Below are positions 4,710-5,648 of a stretch of DNA of 5,648 nt, in pieces. The position numbers and the translations under genes are program-made. Position 1 is the stretch's first letter. Every line of letters starts with the position of its first letter. Origin of the DNA: Porphyromonas sp. Its GTDB lineage: Bacteria > Bacteroidota > Bacteroidia > Bacteroidales > Porphyromonadaceae. A model generated the notes under the pieces. The model searched no databases and was not told the origin of the DNA. It saw only the letters and a list, made by a program, of their open reading frames with translations. The stretch is taken from NCBI GenBank assembly GCA_029983495.1, contig JASBZJ010000127.1, positions 1 through 5,648 of the forward strand, given 5' to 3'.

Positions 4710-5648
4710 ATGGCAAAGCATCACCTACTGGCTCTTGGGCTAATGCTTGGCATGATGGCTCCATTACAGGCCTCAACGGAGCTTTCGACCAATGCCTTGC
4801 AGGGTTCGAGAAAGAAACATCGAAAAGCAAAAACCACAAAAGTAATTACCCCTGCCGATACTACTATAAGTAGTTCGCTTGTTGCCGATGGTTTTAATAT
4901 CATCGAAAAAATGCGTGTAGAACGCAACCTTGCCAAAGAAGCACAACTCGAAGCTGAACGCGAAGAAACACTTAAATACCCCGCTGTGGAACTTTATGGC
5001 GAAAATAGTTGGGGCGAATACGTAAACCCTTTTGCGGGTTGTGTAGGCAAAGCTAACATACCCGATAACTACGATATTAATTGTAATGGGTTTGTTATGC
5101 CACTCGATAAGGATACCCACATTACATCAAATTATGGCTATCGTCGCAGATATCGCCGAATGCATCGCGGTGTGGATCTTAAGCTAAATACTGGTGATAC
5201 CGTTCGCGCCGCATTCGATGGTCGCGTTCGCATAAACGATTACGAAGGTAAAGGCTATGGCCATTACATTGTAATTCGCCACGATAATGGTTTAGAAACT
5301 GTTTATGGGCACCTTAGTAAAAAGTTGGTTAAACGTGGCGAAATTGTTCGTGCTGGCGACCCAATTGGTCTTGGTGGAAGTACGGGTCGTTCCACTGGTC
5401 CTCACCTCCATTTTGAGGCTCGTTTTATGGGGGTCGACCTAAACCCAACACAACTATTCGATTTTGCTGAAAAAGTTCCCCTTCGTGACTACTATACTTT
5501 TACTCGTAATGGTCGTAATTATGCTTCATCGGCAAGTGTTGCTTCGGCACATAGTACCAATAAAAAGAGTCGTGTAGGCAAAGCTTCGGCTCCGCAAACT
5601 CACCGTATTCGTAAGGGCGACACGCTTTCGACCATTGCCCAAAGGTAT
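4710..5648 (+). CDS. Secreted M23 metallopeptidase with C-terminal LysM, 3' end outside window
   Basis: The protein is a probable zinc endopeptidase that cleaves peptidoglycan cross-bridges or stem peptides, held to the wall by LysM. All 313 visible codons are open. Residues 1-21 form a signal peptide (hydrophobic core 6-19, APLQA before cleavage, no lipobox). A basic stretch (34-44) and a charged helical segment (about 66-89) follow. C111 and C125 could form a disulfide. The M23 domain spans about 128-250. Zinc ligands are H152 and D156 in MHRGVDL and H234 in GPHLHFE; H201 in YGHL and H232 are the catalytic histidines, so the site is complete. A Ser/Ala/Lys linker (272-297) leads to the start of a LysM repeat, HRIRKGDTLSTIAQRY, at the window edge. 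It is transcribed from its own promoter with a structured leader. ATG 4710 is chosen because it opens the signal peptide; M12, M15 and M16 would disrupt it. Confidence 0.93.
   Translation, partial: MAKHHLLALGLMLGMMAPLQASTELSTNALQGSRKKHRKAKTTKVITPADTTISSSLVADGFNIIEKMRVERNLAKEAQLEAEREETLKYPAVELYGENSWGEYVNPFAGCVGKANIPDNYDINCNGFVMPLDKDTHITSNYGYRRRYRRMHRGVDLKLNTGDTVRAAFDGRVRINDYEGKGYGHYIVIRHDNGLETVYGHLSKKLVKRGEIVRAGDPIGLGGSTGRSTGPHLHFEARFMGVDLNPTQLFDFAEKVPLRDYYTFTRNGRNYASSASVASAHSTNKKSRVGKASAPQTHRIRKGDTLSTIAQRY

Noticed and set aside
4773..5120. Minus-strand open frame of 115 codons opposite the M23 gene, with two others nearby (4721-4936 and 4558-4839).
   Set aside because: All lie on the strand opposite a clearly coding gene or its leader, show no family motifs and have irregular phenylalanine- and cysteine-rich composition.

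Overview
The window looks like chromosomal DNA from a member of the Bacteroidota, probably Bacteroidales. The evidence is the yajC / YbbR-protein / coaE gene cluster, starts without Shine-Dalgarno sequences, promoter boxes of the TAnnTTTG type, an outer-membrane-receptor-type N-terminal domain behind a signal peptide ending in KAQ, and an M23-LysM envelope protein. The genus cannot be named from this sequence alone.

Left half, minus strand (1-3252). Four genes run leftward in close order: yajC (Sec translocon accessory subunit), a membrane-anchored YbbR-like protein, coaE (last step of coenzyme A synthesis) and argS (arginyl-tRNA synthetase, cut by the window edge after 400 codons). Gaps are 60, 16 and 13 bases, so a single operon is likely. 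A candidate promoter lies upstream of yajC at about 3328-3360.

Middle (3253-4052). A 546-base stretch between yajC and the next sizeable ORF at 3799 has no recognisable long gene. It holds several inverted repeats, a good TAnnTTTG box at 3576 followed by two small hairpins, and a 25-codon ORF ending in two TAG codons. A 90-codon ORF follows (3799-4071). It encodes a signal peptide and most of a carboxypeptidase-regulatory-like beta-sandwich domain, then stops where a TonB-dependent receptor or similar protein would continue. Its A-ending codons differ from those of the neighbours. I read it as the remnant of a larger surface-protein gene, and the locus as partly decayed or rearranged.

Right half, plus strand (4053-5648). 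tadA (tRNA A34 deaminase) starts inside the last 19 bases of the truncated ORF, in another frame. A well-formed promoter at 4589-4619 comes next, then a 42-nt RNA hairpin at the predicted 5' end of the transcript. That transcript carries a secreted M23 metallopeptidase with a C-terminal LysM repeat, cut by the window edge at residue 313.

Most genes here are housekeeping (translation, CoA synthesis, secretion, cell wall). I found no convincing new defence, mobile or biosynthetic system. The points most worth a second look are the 5'-terminal hairpin of the M23 gene and the truncated receptor fragment joined to tadA.
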